Shown piece after piece: positions 24,140-32,822 of a stretch of 39,857 nt of DNA. The notes below the pieces were generated by a model. It was given only the letters and a program-made list of their open reading frames with translations. It was not told the origin of the DNA and did no database searches. Position 1 is the stretch's first letter; each line of letters opens with the position of its first letter. A program made the translations under genes and the position numbers. Where the stretch lies: assembly GCF_004146235.1 (NCBI RefSeq), contig NZ_SELO01000035.1:1-39857 (forward strand), in the 5' to 3' direction. This DNA is from Tropicimonas sp. IMCC6043. GTDB lineage: Bacteria; Pseudomonadota; Alphaproteobacteria; Rhodobacterales; Rhodobacteraceae.

Positions 24140-24757
24140 ATGGACCAGGACGACATCAAATCGCTCGCCGACCGGATCGGCGGGCTCCAACCGGCCGGCA
24201 GGCGACTCCTCGTCGCGATTGCCGGCCCGCCTGCTTCCGGAAAGTCGCGCACGGCGCGCGAACTGGTCGAGGAGTTGCAGCGACGCGGCGGTCGCGCCGT
24301 GGAAGTGCCGATGGATGGCTTCCACCTCGACAACCGGCTCCTCGACGCCCGCGGCCTGCGCGCGCGCAAGGGCGCGCCGGAAACCTTTGATGCGGCCGGC
24401 TTCGTCCACGCCATGCGGCGGTTAGGTTCGGAGGAGGAGGTGATCCTGCCGACCTTCGATCGTAGCCGTGACCTGTCGGTCGCTGGCGCCATCGCCATCA
24501 CGCCGAAGCACGACATCGCCGTGGTCGAGGGCAACTATCTCTGTTTCGACGAGCCGCCATGGCGCGAGCTTGCCGAGCTCTGGGACTTCTCCTGCTATCT
24601 CGAAGTTCCCGACGAGGTGCTGCTCGAGCGGCTCGTGAAACGCTGGCTCGGCCACGGCCACACGCCCGAAGCGGCCGAGGCCCGCGCCCGCGGCAATGAT
24701 CTCGCCAACGCGCAGCGCATCGCCGCGGCGGTCGGGGCGGTGGACCTGCGGATGTAA
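24140..24757 (+). CDS. frcK: Fructose-locus kinase FrcK (nucleoside/nucleotide kinase family)
   Basis: The 205-aa P-loop kinase is related to uridine and pantothenate kinases. It has Walker A GPPASGKS (residues 29-36), then PMDGFHLDNRLLDARG (about 56-71) with the substrate Asp and His, and a lid region with LLERLVKRWLGHGHTPEAA near 159-177. It is the last gene of the frcBCAK arrangement. In Sinorhizobium FrcK is the kinase-like member of that operon; its precise substrate has not been firmly shown, so naming follows gene order and sequence. Confidence 0.85.
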   Translation: MDQDDIKSLADRIGGLQPAGRRLLVAIAGPPASGKSRTARELVEELQRRGGRAVEVPMDGFHLDNRLLDARGLRARKGAPETFDAAGFVHAMRRLGSEEEVILPTFDRSRDLSVAGAIAITPKHDIAVVEGNYLCFDEPPWRELAELWDFSCYLEVPDEVLLERLVKRWLGHGHTPEAAEARARGNDLANAQRIAAAVGAVDLRM

Positions 24758-24762
24758 TTTAC

Positions 24763-24793
24763 GGACCGCCGGCGCGCTTTGTGCCGGAGGTCC
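24763..24793 (+). terminator. Hairpin after frcK, between convergent operons
   Basis: GGACC-G-CCGGC (24763-24773) pairs with GCCGG-A-GGTCC (24783-24793), with one internal mismatch and a 9-base loop, starting 5 bases after the frcK stop. It sits between the convergent frc and dpp operons and may act in both directions. No clear T-run follows. Confidence 0.5.
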
Positions 24794-24841
24794 ACCGACA
24801 TCCGATCCCGAGAAAACAAATCCGCTTATGGACCCGAAACG

Positions 24842-24876
24842 GGGACCGCGCGCGGGCCGAGCCGCGCGACCGTCCC
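24842..24876 (-). terminator. Imperfect hairpin after dppF
   Basis: GGGAC followed by a GC-rich arm (from 24842) pairs with a GC-rich arm ending in GTCCC (to 24876), 8 bases past the dppF stop on the minus strand. It is the likely end of the dpp transcript; the stem has mismatches and lacks a T-tract. Confidence 0.4.
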
Positions 24877-24883
24877 GACTCGC

Positions 24884-25837
24884 CTATTCCGGGAAATGGC
24901 AAGCCGCCCGATGTGTGCCCTGATCCAGTTCCGGTCGCTCGGTGCGGCACCGCGCCTCGGCTTTCCAGCAGCGCGGCGCGAAGGGGCAGCCGTCGGGAAT
25001 GTTGACCGGCGAGGGCAGCTCGCCAACGAGCTTGATGCGCTGCTTGCGTAGTGTCGGGTCCGCCATCGGCGTCGCCGAGAGCAGCGCCTTTGTATAGGGG
25101 TGCCGTTGGTGGTCGAAGAGATCCGCCTTGGGAGCGATCTCGACGGGACGGCCGAGATACATCACGATGACATCGTCGGCGATGTGCTTCACGACCGAGA
25201 GGTCATGGCTGATGAAGAGATAGGCGAGCCCGAGCCGCTCCTGCAGGTCGACGAGCAGGTTAAGGATCTGGCTCTGGATCGACAGGTCGAGCGCCGAGAC
25301 CGGCTCGTCCAGCACCAGCACCTTCGGCTCCAGCATCAGCGCCCGTCCGACCGCGATCCGCTGCCGCTGGCCGCCTGAGAACATGTGCGGATAGCGGTCG
25401 TAATGCTCCGGGCGCAGCCCCACGAGCGTCAGCATCTCGCGGGCGCGCCGCGTACGTTCGGCGGCCGGCATCTCGGGCGCGTTGATGATCAGTGGCTCCT
25501 CGAGGATCTGGCCGCAGCGCTGGCGCGGGTTGAGCGAGCCGAACGGGTCCTGAAACACGATCTGGACCGTGGTGCGCAGCGCGGCGAGCGTGTCCGGCCC
25601 CGCCGGCGTTCCGTCCAGCACGAAGGAGCCCGCGACGGGCTCCTCGATCATGGTGATGACACGCGCCAGCGTGGACTTGCCGCAGCCGGACTCGCCCACC
25701 ACCGCGAGCGTCTTGCCGGGTTCAAGCGCGAAGGACGCGCCCGTCAACGCGCGGACGATCCGGTCCTGCCCGAACAGACCGCCCTTCAGGACATATTCCT
25801 GCGTGAGATTCTCGGCGACGAGGACAGGCTCGCTCAT
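24884..25837 (-). CDS. Dipeptide-type ABC transporter ATP-binding protein (DppF-like)
   Basis: This is the second ATPase of the peptide/nickel-type importer, 317 aa, cytoplasmic. Walker A is GESGCGKSTLAR (about residues 49-60), Q-loop FQDPFGSLNPR (about 95-105), signature FSGGQRQRIAVGRAL (about 152-166), Walker B VLVLDEPVSALD (about 173-184) and switch His FISHDLSVV. The C-terminal oligopeptide extension (GCPFAPRCWKAEARC) carries the Cys residues common in this subfamily. Its ATG overlaps the stop of the DppD-like gene as ATGA. It is the last gene of the operon. Confidence 0.93.
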   Translation of the reverse strand: MSEPVLVAENLTQEYVLKGGLFGQDRIVRALTGASFALEPGKTLAVVGESGCGKSTLARVITMIEEPVAGSFVLDGTPAGPDTLAALRTTVQIVFQDPFGSLNPRQRCGQILEEPLIINAPEMPAAERTRRAREMLTLVGLRPEHYDRYPHMFSGGQRQRIAVGRALMLEPKVLVLDEPVSALDLSIQSQILNLLVDLQERLGLAYLFISHDLSVVKHIADDVIVMYLGRPVEIAPKADLFDHQRHPYTKALLSATPMADPTLRKQRIKLVGELPSPVNIPDGCPFAPRCWKAEARCRTERPELDQGTHRAACHFPE

Positions 25838-26811
25838 GCGCTTTGCTCCGCTGTGACGTTGATCGGAAAGTGGCAGCGGGCAAAGCCGATCTCGGGCCCG
25901 CCCACCGGCGGCGGCGTCGTCCCGCAGAGGTCCGTCGCGATCGAACAACGCGGCGAGAAGAGACAGCCCTTGGGGCGGTCGAACTGGCCCGGCACGACAC
26001 CGGGGATCGTCGGCAGGTGCTTGGTCGTGGCCCGTTCCGGCAGCGCGGCGAGTAGCGCGGCGGTATAGGGATGATGCGGACGCGAGAACAGCGCCGTCAC
26101 TTCCTGCTGCTCGCATTTCTGCCCGGCATATTGAACCGAGACCTGCTGTGCGGTCTCGGCCACCACGCCCATGTCATGAGTGATGAGCACCAGCGCCATG
26201 CCGGTCTCCTCCTGAAGGCTCTTCAGGAGCTCGAGGATCTGTGCCTGGATGGTCACGTCGAGCGCGGTCGTCGGCTCGTCCGCAATCAGCATCTTGGGCT
26301 TGCAGGCGATCGCCATGGCGATCATCACCCGCTGGTTCATGCCGCCCGACATCTGGTGCGGGAAGGCTGAGAGCCGGGTTTCGGCCGCCGGGATACCGAC
26401 CTGTTCGAAGAGCTCCACCGCGCGGGCATGGCGCGCCTTGCGATCCATGCCGAGATGGATCCGCAGCGCCTCCTTGATCTGGAAGCCGACCGTGTAGCAC
26501 GGGTTGAGCGAGGTCATCGGCTCCTGGAAAATCATTGACATGTCTTTGCCGACGATCTTCCGCCTCTCCCGCGGAGAGATCGCACGCAGGTCGTGGCCGT
26601 CGAATGTCATCGCGTCTGAAGTGATGGTCGCGGTCCAGGGAAGGAGCCCCATCATGGCGAGGAAGGCCACCGACTTGCCCGAGCCGGATTCGCCGACAAT
26701 GGCGGTGATATCGCCGGGATTGAGCGTCAGGTCGAACCCGTCAACGGCCCGAAAGGAGCCCGAGGTGGTGGCGAAATCGACCGAGAGGTTGCGGACTTCG
26801 AGAAGCGACAT
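25834..26811 (-). CDS. Dipeptide-type ABC transporter ATP-binding protein (DppD-like)
   Basis: This is the first ATPase of the importer, 325 aa. Walker A is [11 protein letters not shown] (about residues 40-50), Q-loop [10 protein letters not shown] (about 95-104), signature [16 protein letters not shown] (about 154-169), Walker [13 protein letters not shown] (about 174-185) and switch His LITHDMGVV. The C-terminal Cys-containing region is GCLFSPRCS...LC. The stretch [13 protein letters not shown] differs slightly from the usual VMYAGRxVE pattern. It lies 3 bp after the dppC-like stop and overlaps the next gene by ATGA. Confidence 0.93.
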   Translation of the reverse strand: MSLLEVRNLSVDFATTSGSFRAVDGFDLTLNPGDITAIVGESGSGKSVAFLAMMGLLPWTATITSDAMTFDGHDLRAISPRERRKIVGKDMSMIFQEPMTSLNPCYTVGFQIKEALRIHLGMDRKARHARAVELFEQVGIPAAETRLSAFPHQMSGGMNQRVMIAMAIACKPKMLIADEPTTALDVTIQAQILELLKSLQEETGMALVLITHDMGVVAETAQQVSVQYAGQKCEQQEVTALFSRPHHPYTAALLAALPERATTKHLPTIPGVVPGQFDRPKGCLFSPRCSIATDLCGTTPPPVGGPEIGFARCHFPINVTAEQSA

Positions 26812-26814
26812 CGC

Positions 26815-27714
26815 TCAGCTCCTCTTAAGCTTCGGGTCGAGCGCGTCCCGCAGCCCGTCGCCCATCAGGTTGATGGCGAGAACCGTGATCAGGATCGCGA
26901 GGCCGGGGAAGGTGACAACCCACCAGGCGCGCAGGATGAACTCGCGCGCTTCGGCAAGCATCGTGCCCCATTCCGGTGTGGGCGGCTGCGCGCCCATGCC
27001 AAGAAAGCCGAGCGCCGCGACGTCGAGGATCGCGTTCGAGAAGGAGAGCGCGGCCTGCACGATGATCGGCGCGAGGCAGTTGGGCAGCACGGTGACGAAC
27101 ATCAGCCGGAGGCGCCCGGCGCCGGCGACCTTCGCGGAGGTCACATAGTCCTTGTGCCGCTCCGAGATGACGCTGGCGCGGGTGAGCCGCACATAATGCG
27201 GCTGCAGCACGATGGCGATGGCGATCACCGCGTTCAGCAGCGACGGCCCCAGCACCGCCACGAGAACCAGCGCGAGGAGCAGCGAGGGGAAGGCGAGGAT
27301 CACGTCCATCAGCCGCATGATGATGGTGTCGAGCCATCTCGGCGCGAAGCCTGCGATCAGGCCGATGGTGATCCCGCCCGTGGTGGCGATGACGACGACG
27401 ACAACGCCGACGAAGAAGGAGAAGCGCGCGCCGTAGATCAGACGCGAGAGCAGGTCGCGCCCGAGCGCGTCGGTGCCGAGCGCGTAGGACAGGCTGCCGC
27501 CCTCCTGCCAGAACGGCGGTTGCAGCAGGTGGTCGCGGAACTGCTCTGTGGGGTCATAGGGCGCCAACAGCGGCGCGAAGACCGCCACGAAGAAGACGCC
27601 GAGGAAGACATAGAGGCCGATGACGGCGCCGCGGTTCTCGCGGAAGTAGTACCAGAATTCCTTGAGGCGGCCGGGTCGCTCGACCTGCACGGCTTCGAGA
27701 GTTGCGTCGGACAT
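26815..27714 (-). CDS. Dipeptide-type ABC transporter permease (DppC-like)
   Basis: The 299-aa permease has an N-terminal cytoplasmic segment with KEFWYYFRENRGAVIGLYVF (about residues 18-37), then six membrane helices. The BPD transmembrane signature spans AAQALSFSN-like sequence to GFLGMGAQPPTPEWGTML (about 236-254), where the EAA loop contacts the ATPase. The usual DppC pattern LGTDALGRDLLSRLIYGAR (about 80-98) is present. It starts one base after the dppB-like stop. Confidence 0.93.
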   Translation of the reverse strand: MSDATLEAVQVERPGRLKEFWYYFRENRGAVIGLYVFLGVFFVAVFAPLLAPYDPTEQFRDHLLQPPFWQEGGSLSYALGTDALGRDLLSRLIYGARFSFFVGVVVVVIATTGGITIGLIAGFAPRWLDTIIMRLMDVILAFPSLLLALVLVAVLGPSLLNAVIAIAIVLQPHYVRLTRASVISERHKDYVTSAKVAGAGRLRLMFVTVLPNCLAPIIVQAALSFSNAILDVAALGFLGMGAQPPTPEWGTMLAEAREFILRAWWVVTFPGLAILITVLAINLMGDGLRDALDPKLKRS

Positions 27715-27715
27715 G

Positions 27716-28723
27716 TCAGGCCTTCCGGATCTTCGGGTTGATGAGCCCGTAGAGCACGTCCACGGTCAGGTTCACGACCATCACCATCACGGCGATGAGG
27801 ATCAGCCCGCCCTGCACGACCGGATAGTCGCGGCGGTAGATCGAATCGACCATCCACTTGCCGATGCCAGGCCAGGAGAAGATCGTCTCGGTCAGGATTG
27901 CGCCGGCAAGCAACGTGCCGACCAGCAGGCCGATCACGGTGATGACCGGGATCAGCGCATTGCGCAGCGCGTGGACATAAGTGATCCGTGCCGGCGGCAG
28001 GCCCTTGGCGCGGGCGGTGCGGATGTAGTCTTCGGAGAGGACCTCGAGCATCGCCGAGCGTGTCTGGCGGGCGATGACAGCGAGCGGGATCGTGGCGAGC
28101 ACGATCGTCGGCAGGATCAGGTGGCTCACGGCGGAGGCAAAGGCGCCTTTCTGTCCGGAGAGCAGGCTGTCGATCAGCATGAAGCCTGTCACGTCGTCGA
28201 AGAAATACATCAGCGAGATCCGCCCCGAGACCGGCGTCCAGCCGAGGATGCCGGAGAAGACGATGATCATCAGCAACGCCCACCAGAAGATCGGCATCGA
28301 GTAGCCTACGAGCGCCGAGGACATCAGCGCCCGGTCAAAGAACTTCCCCCGGTTGATCGCCGCGATGACCCCCGCCGGAATGCCGAGCAGGATCGCCAGC
28401 GTGATTGCACAGATCGAGAGTTCCAGCGTCGCCGGAAAAAGGGCGAAGAACTCGTCGAAGACCGGCTTCTTGGTGACGAAACTCTGGCCGAGATCGCCTT
28501 GCAACACGCCGGTCATGTAGTCCCAGTATTGAATGAAAATCGGCTGGTCGAAGCCGAACTGCGTCTGCAACTCGGCATAGCGTTCCTCCGACATGCCGCG
28601 CTCGCCGGCCATGACGATGATCGGGTCACCCGGCAGGACCCGGATGAAGGAGAACGCAATGAGCGTCACTCCGATAAAGGTCGGGATGAAGGTCAGGAGG
28701 CGCGACAGGAAGAAGTTCAGCAT
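27716..28723 (-). CDS. Dipeptide-type ABC transporter permease (DppB-like)
   Basis: The 335-aa permease has the DppB pattern: N-terminal FLSRLLTFIPTFIGVTLIAF, the periplasmic loop VLPGDPIIVMAGERGMSEE (about residues 30-48), six membrane helices, RTARAKGLPPARITYVHALRNA (about 210-231, the EAA loop) and AILTETIFSWPGIGKWMVDSI (about 255-275). ATG 28723 lies inside the end of the M24 peptidase gene (overlap of 7 bases), so it is translationally coupled to it; the in-frame ATG at 28771 would lie deeper inside that gene. Confidence 0.93.
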   Translation of the reverse strand: MLNFFLSRLLTFIPTFIGVTLIAFSFIRVLPGDPIIVMAGERGMSEERYAELQTQFGFDQPIFIQYWDYMTGVLQGDLGQSFVTKKPVFDEFFALFPATLELSICAITLAILLGIPAGVIAAINRGKFFDRALMSSALVGYSMPIFWWALLMIIVFSGILGWTPVSGRISLMYFFDDVTGFMLIDSLLSGQKGAFASAVSHLILPTIVLATIPLAVIARQTRSAMLEVLSEDYIRTARAKGLPPARITYVHALRNALIPVITVIGLLVGTLLAGAILTETIFSWPGIGKWMVDSIYRRDYPVVQGGLILIAVMVMVVNLTVDVLYGLINPKIRKA

Positions 28724-29814
28724 TGTCCGATGACCGTGAGCTCTTTGGGAAAGGTTGTAAGCGACCGGCATCCGTCCTCGGTAACAAGGACATCATCCTC
28801 AATGCGGATGCCGAAGGCATTCAGGTCGTATAAACCGGGTTCGATGGTGAAGACCATGCCGGATTCCAGTTTTTCGTCATTGCCGCGCATGATCTGCGGT
28901 GCCTCGTGGACGGCGCGTCCGAGGCCGTGGCCGGTCTTGGTGCGGATCATCCGGGCAAAGGGCGAGGCTTCGAGAACGCGGGTGCAGGCATCGTCCACGT
29001 CATGAGCAGTGGCGCCGGGCCGGGTTACCCGGAAGCCCTCAAGATTGGCCGCGAGGACGGTTTCGTAGACTTCCGCTGCCGCCTCGGGCGCGTGACCGAC
29101 GAAGAAGGTGCGCGTGATGTCGGCGTTGAGCCCGCCGAGATGCGCGCCGAAGTCGAAGAGAAGGGTGTCGCCAGGCTGGATGGCATAGTCGACGCGCGCG
29201 TGGGCGTGCGGGCGTGCAGAGTTGTCGCCGGCCGCGACGATGGGGCCGAAGGCATGGGCCTCGGCGCCGTTGCGAAAGAGGGCCTGTGTCAGCAGGCCCT
29301 CGACCGCGCGCTCGGTCATGCCGGGGCGAACCTCGGCGATGGTCTCGGCGAGCGCGGCCTCGGAGATCCGGATCGACTCCTCGAGGATAGCGATCTCCTC
29401 AGGCGTCTTGACCCGGCGCAGGGCCGAGATCTCGCGCTCGGCGTCGAGTATATCGATCCCCGGATAGGCCGCGGCCAGCGCGTGGTGGACGAAGACGCGC
29501 ATAACCTGCCCCTCGACGGCAAGCCGCCGGAGCGGAATCGCGCGGGCAAGCGCGGCAAAGGCGCCCGAATAGCCGTCCTGGTCGCGCCAGGTGAAGACCT
29601 CGCCTTCGAATCCCAAGGGATCGAAACTGCCCTTCTCGAGATCTGGCACAATGGCCGCGGGCGGACCCTCGGCGGCGATGACGATCAGAAGCGGACGTTC
29701 GTGGCTATGAAAGCGCGCACCCATCAGGCGTTCGAAATTGGGGCCGGGGACGAGGGCGACGCCGTCAACACCCAGATCGAGCGCGAGGCGGCGCAGGGCT
29801 CTGAAGCGATCCAT
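28717..29814 (-). CDS. M24 family Xaa-Pro peptidase-like metallohydrolase
   Basis: The 365-aa protein has the creatinase N-terminal domain (about residues 1-130) and a pita-bread M24 domain. The metal ligands are visible as Asp in DTLLFDFGAHLGG, Asp in LNADITRTFFVG, His in KTGHGLGRAVHE and Glu in VFTIEPGLY and GIRIEDDVLVTE. It is predicted to be a cytoplasmic aminopeptidase cleaving before proline, or a creatinase-type C-N hydrolase; the fold covers both. ATG 29814 is chosen for its AAGG upstream. It lies between the binding-protein gene and the permease genes of the transporter, so imported substrate is probably cleaved by it. Confidence 0.9.
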   Translation of the reverse strand: MDRFRALRRLALDLGVDGVALVPGPNFERLMGARFHSHERPLLIVIAAEGPPAAIVPDLEKGSFDPLGFEGEVFTWRDQDGYSGAFAALARAIPLRRLAVEGQVMRVFVHHALAAAYPGIDILDAEREISALRRVKTPEEIAILEESIRISEAALAETIAEVRPGMTERAVEGLLTQALFRNGAEAHAFGPIVAAGDNSARPHAHARVDYAIQPGDTLLFDFGAHLGGLNADITRTFFVGHAPEAAAEVYETVLAANLEGFRVTRPGATAHDVDDACTRVLEASPFARMIRTKTGHGLGRAVHEAPQIMRGNDEKLESGMVFTIEPGLYDLNAFGIRIEDDVLVTEDGCRSLTTFPKELTVIGQC

Positions 29815-29836
29815 TGCGGGCAACCTTGAATCGGAA

Positions 29837-29864
29837 GGACCGGAGCGATGTGTCGCTCCGGTCC
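29837..29864 (-). promoter_or_regulatory. Perfect hairpin after dppA-like gene
   Basis: GGACCGGAGCGA (29837-29848) pairs perfectly over 12 bp with TCGCTCCGGTCC (29853-29864) around loop TGTG. It lies 15 bases past the binding-protein stop on the minus strand and is followed by TTCC, not a T-tract. As with frcB, it probably stabilises the upstream message and lowers downstream expression. Confidence 0.7.
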
Positions 29865-29879
29865 GGGAAGTGTCGGTGA

Positions 29880-31472
29880 TCACTCGGCGAGCGACACACC
29901 GTAGAAGATGTGCCCGCCGAACGGGTGCACCTTGTAGCCCTCGACCTCCGGACGCACCGGCATGAACACGGTCGAGTGGGCGATGGTCGCCCACGGCGCC
30001 TGCTCCTTGAAGACGACCTGAGCCTCCTCGTAGAGCTTGGCGCGCTCGCCCTGATCGGAGAGGACCTTGGCCTTCTGGATCAGGTCATCGAACGGCTCGT
30101 AGCACCACTGGGCACGGTTGGCGTCACCAACAGAGTCACAGCCAAGCAGCACGGCGAGGAAGTTGTCCGGGTCACCGTTGTCGCCGGTCCAGCCGAGCAA
30201 CACAGCGCCGTCCCGGTCGAGTTCCTTGGAACGGCTCAGATACTCGCCCCACTCGTAGGAGACGACTTCGACATCGACGCCAACCTGCGCGAAGTCTTCC
30301 TGGATCAGTTCGGCCATGCGGCGGGCATTGGGGTTGTAGGGCCGCTGCACCGGCATCGCCCAGACCTTCATGCTGAGATCCGTGATACCCTCTTCCGCGA
30401 GCATCGCCTTGGCGGCTTCCGGATCATAGGGATCGTCGACGACCGCGTCGTTATAGGACCAGATGGTCGGCGGGATCGGGTTCTTGGCGATCACGCCCGA
30501 GCCCTGGAACACGACGTCGATGATCGCCTGCTTGTCGATGGCCATGTTCAGCGCTTTGCGGACCTTCGGATTGTCGAAGGGCGCCATCTGCGTGTTGTAG
30601 GCCAGGTAACCGACGTTCAGGCCTTCCTGCTCAAGCAGGTTGACGTCGGGATCGTCCCTCATCGCCTGGATATCGGCCGGGTTCGGATAGGGCATGACGT
30701 GGCATTCGCCGGCCTTCAGCTTCTGGTAGCGTACAGATGCATCCGGGGTGATCGCAAAGACCAGATTCTCGATCGCCGCCGGTTCGCGCCAATACTCGTC
30801 ATTACGGACATAGCGGATCACCGCATCCTTCTGGTAGTCGACGAACTTGAACGCGCCGGTGCCGATCGGCGCCTGGTTCAGCATCTCGGGCGTGCCGGCC
30901 TCGAGCATCGCGTCGGCATATTCCTTCGACACGATCGAGGCGAGACCCATGGCAAGGTTCGCGATCATCGGCGCTTCGGGTCGGTTCAGCACGAACTTGA
31001 CGGTGTAATCGTCGACCTTGACGATCTCGTTCAGCAGGTCGGGCATCGACATGCCTTCGAAATATTCCCAGGTGCCGCCGGAGACGGTCTTGTAGGGATT
31101 GTCGTCCTTCCACTGCCGCTCGAAGGAGAAGATCACGTCATCGGCGTTGAAATCGCGAGTCGGCGTGAATTGGTCATTGCTGTGGAACTTGACGCCCTGA
31201 CGCAGGTGGAAGGTGTATTCCAGGCCGTCTTCGGACACTTCCCAGGTCTCGGCGAGGCCGGGGATGACGTTGGTCGTGCCGGTCTCGAAGAGCACCAGCT
31301 TGTCGTAGATCGGATGTTCGGAGGCGTCGAAGGTCGTTCCGGAAGTGAACAGCGCCGGATCGAAGCCTTCGGGCGAGCCTTCGGAACAATAGACGAGCGT
31401 CTGTGCCGAGGCCGCCCCGGCGAGGATGCCGGAACACATCAGCGCGGCGGTAAGGGTCCGCGAAAATCTCAT
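29880..31472 (-). CDS. Dipeptide-type ABC transporter substrate-binding protein (DppA-like)
   Basis: The 530-aa periplasmic binding protein is of family 5 (SBP_bac_5). It has a Sec signal peptide with cleavage after ASA (about residue 23), the opening TLVYCSEGSPEGFDPALFTSG and the family block GLEYTFHLRQGVKFH (about 92-106). Further family blocks are YNTQMAPFDNPKVRKALNMA (about 293-312) and the Trp-rich ligand region DGAVLLGWTGDNGDPDNF (about 414-431), closely resembling DppA, which binds di/tripeptides or heme. ATG 31472 has GGGAG upstream. It is the first gene of the operon and diverges from the carnitine genes. Substrate is inferred only. Confidence 0.93.
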   Translation of the reverse strand: MRFSRTLTAALMCSGILAGAASAQTLVYCSEGSPEGFDPALFTSGTTFDASEHPIYDKLVLFETGTTNVIPGLAETWEVSEDGLEYTFHLRQGVKFHSNDQFTPTRDFNADDVIFSFERQWKDDNPYKTVSGGTWEYFEGMSMPDLLNEIVKVDDYTVKFVLNRPEAPMIANLAMGLASIVSKEYADAMLEAGTPEMLNQAPIGTGAFKFVDYQKDAVIRYVRNDEYWREPAAIENLVFAITPDASVRYQKLKAGECHVMPYPNPADIQAMRDDPDVNLLEQEGLNVGYLAYNTQMAPFDNPKVRKALNMAIDKQAIIDVVFQGSGVIAKNPIPPTIWSYNDAVVDDPYDPEAAKAMLAEEGITDLSMKVWAMPVQRPYNPNARRMAELIQEDFAQVGVDVEVVSYEWGEYLSRSKELDRDGAVLLGWTGDNGDPDNFLAVLLGCDSVGDANRAQWCYEPFDDLIQKAKVLSDQGERAKLYEEAQVVFKEQAPWATIAHSTVFMPVRPEVEGYKVHPFGGHIFYGVSLAE

Positions 31473-31495
31473 GAGAGGTCTCCCTGTTGTTTTCT

Positions 31496-31510
31496 GCCCG
31501 CTGAACGGGC
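31496..31510 (-). promoter_or_regulatory. Leader hairpin of the dppA-like transcript
   Basis: GCCCG (31496-31500) and CGGGC (31506-31510) form a 5-bp stem with a 5-base loop, 24 bases before the dppA-like start and just before its GGGAG. It would lie in the 5' leader if transcription starts near 31515. Confidence 0.3.
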
Positions 31511-31521
31511 AAGTGCCGGAG

Positions 31522-31550
31522 ATTTGACAGCCAAACCGCTTGCGATGCAA
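31522..31550 (-). promoter_or_regulatory. Candidate promoter of the dppA-like operon
   Basis: On the minus strand TTGCAT (31550-31545), a 17-base spacer and TCAAAT (31527-31522) form a plausible sigma-70 promoter 50 bases before the start at 31472. Each hexamer matches consensus at three to four positions. Confidence 0.4.
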
Positions 31551-31695
31551 TGGGGGCCCGGCAGGTTCGGACGGAAAGACAGTCCCGAAAGGCAGAGGTG
31601 ACGCAACGAAAGTCCGGTGCCGCCCAGGTGCGGTTTCGGGTCGCATCACCGTGCCGATCGGTCTAGCTTTGCCGGCGAGACACGGGAGACCCCCC

Positions 31696-32604
31696 TTGCC
31701 CCTGCAAATGAACCGCGAAGTTTTCATTACCTGCGCCCTGACAGGGTCCGGCAGCACCCAGGACCGCAGCCCACACGTGCCGCGTTCGCCGCGACAGATC
31801 GCCGAGGCCGCGGTCGCGGCGGCGCAGGCCGGTGCGGCGGTGGTCCACGCCCATGTCCGAGACCCCGAGACCGGCGCGCCGGCGCGCGACCCGGCGCTCT
31901 ACCGCGAGGTGACCGAGCGGATCCGCGATTCGGAAACCGACATGGTGCTCAACCTCACCGCGGGCATGGGGGGCGACCTGGTCTTCGGTGGCCCCGACGC
32001 GCCGCTGCCGCTCCAGACGGGAACCGACATGGCCTCTGCCGCCGAGCGCGTCGCCCATATCGCGGAATGTCGCCCCGAGATCTGCACGCTCGATTGCGGC
32101 ACGATGAATTTCGCCGAGGCCGACTACGTGATGACCAACACGCCCGGCATGCTGCGGGCAATGGGCCGCGCGATGACCGAGCTTGGCGTGAAACCCGAGA
32201 TCGAGGCCTTCGACACCGGCCATCTCTGGCTGGCAAAGGCGCTCGTCGCGGAGGGTGTTCTGGAGAGCCCGGCGCTGGTCCAGCTCTGCATGGGCGTGCC
32301 CTGGGGCGCGCCGGACGACCTGACGACCTTCCTCGCCATGGTGAATGCCGTGCCGCCGGACTGGACATGGTCGGCCTTCTCGCTCGGCCGCCACCAGATG
32401 GCCTATGTCGCTGCCGCGGTGCTTGCCGGCGGCAATGTCCGGGTCGGGCTCGAGGACAATCTCTGGCTCGAGAAGGGTGTGCTCGCCACAAACGCTCAAC
32501 TTGTCACCCGCGCCCGCATCATCATCGAGAGCCTCGGCGCTCGGATCATCGGCCCCGACGACGTGCGAAAACGGCTCGGCCTCGAAAAACGCCCGCCCGC
32601 CTGA
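31696..32604 (+). CDS. BKACE family enzyme, probable 3-dehydrocarnitine:acetyl-CoA cleavage enzyme
   Basis: This is a beta-keto acid cleavage enzyme (DUF849), 302 aa, a zinc-dependent cytosolic TIM barrel. It would convert 3-dehydrocarnitine plus acetyl-CoA to betainyl-CoA and acetoacetate. Metal ligands show as His51 and His53 in VVHAHVRD; other family blocks are TLDCGTMNF, FDTGHLWLA, FSLGRHQM and GNVRVGLEDNLWLEKG. The assigned substrate comes from the neighbouring carnitine 3-dehydrogenase/thioesterase. The start is TTG 31696, which has GGGAG 7 bases upstream; ATG 31708, which gives the common MNREVFITCA opening, is the alternative. It diverges from the transporter operon. Confidence 0.9.
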   Translation: MPLQMNREVFITCALTGSGSTQDRSPHVPRSPRQIAEAAVAAAQAGAAVVHAHVRDPETGAPARDPALYREVTERIRDSETDMVLNLTAGMGGDLVFGGPDAPLPLQTGTDMASAAERVAHIAECRPEICTLDCGTMNFAEADYVMTNTPGMLRAMGRAMTELGVKPEIEAFDTGHLWLAKALVAEGVLESPALVQLCMGVPWGAPDDLTTFLAMVNAVPPDWTWSAFSLGRHQMAYVAAAVLAGGNVRVGLEDNLWLEKGVLATNAQLVTRARIIIESLGARIIGPDDVRKRLGLEKRPPA

Positions 32605-32822
32605 CCGCGCCATACCCGGAGCCTGTCGATGGAACACCCCGTCCGGCCGCCTGTCTGTGCGTTTTATGGCCGCATCTTAGGAGGCGGACGGATCGGCACT
32701 TGCGCCCGCACGCGGCGAGCCGGGAACACGACCCACGCGGAGATTTCACCAATGCTCGGCAGCTGCGCTCTCATTGTGGAACGCGGCGGCATATCGGAAA
32801 CCTACATCGATCGAGGCGTGTG

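Noticed and set aside
29910..31601. 563-codon open frame on the plus strand opposite the dppA-like gene
   Set aside because: Antisense shadow of a clear family 5 binding protein; no ribosome binding site or known domain.
31617..32822. Long in-frame extension upstream of the carnitine dehydrogenase
   Set aside because: The frame happens to stay open through the BKACE gene in another frame; the family starts at MGKTAAIIGGG (32823).
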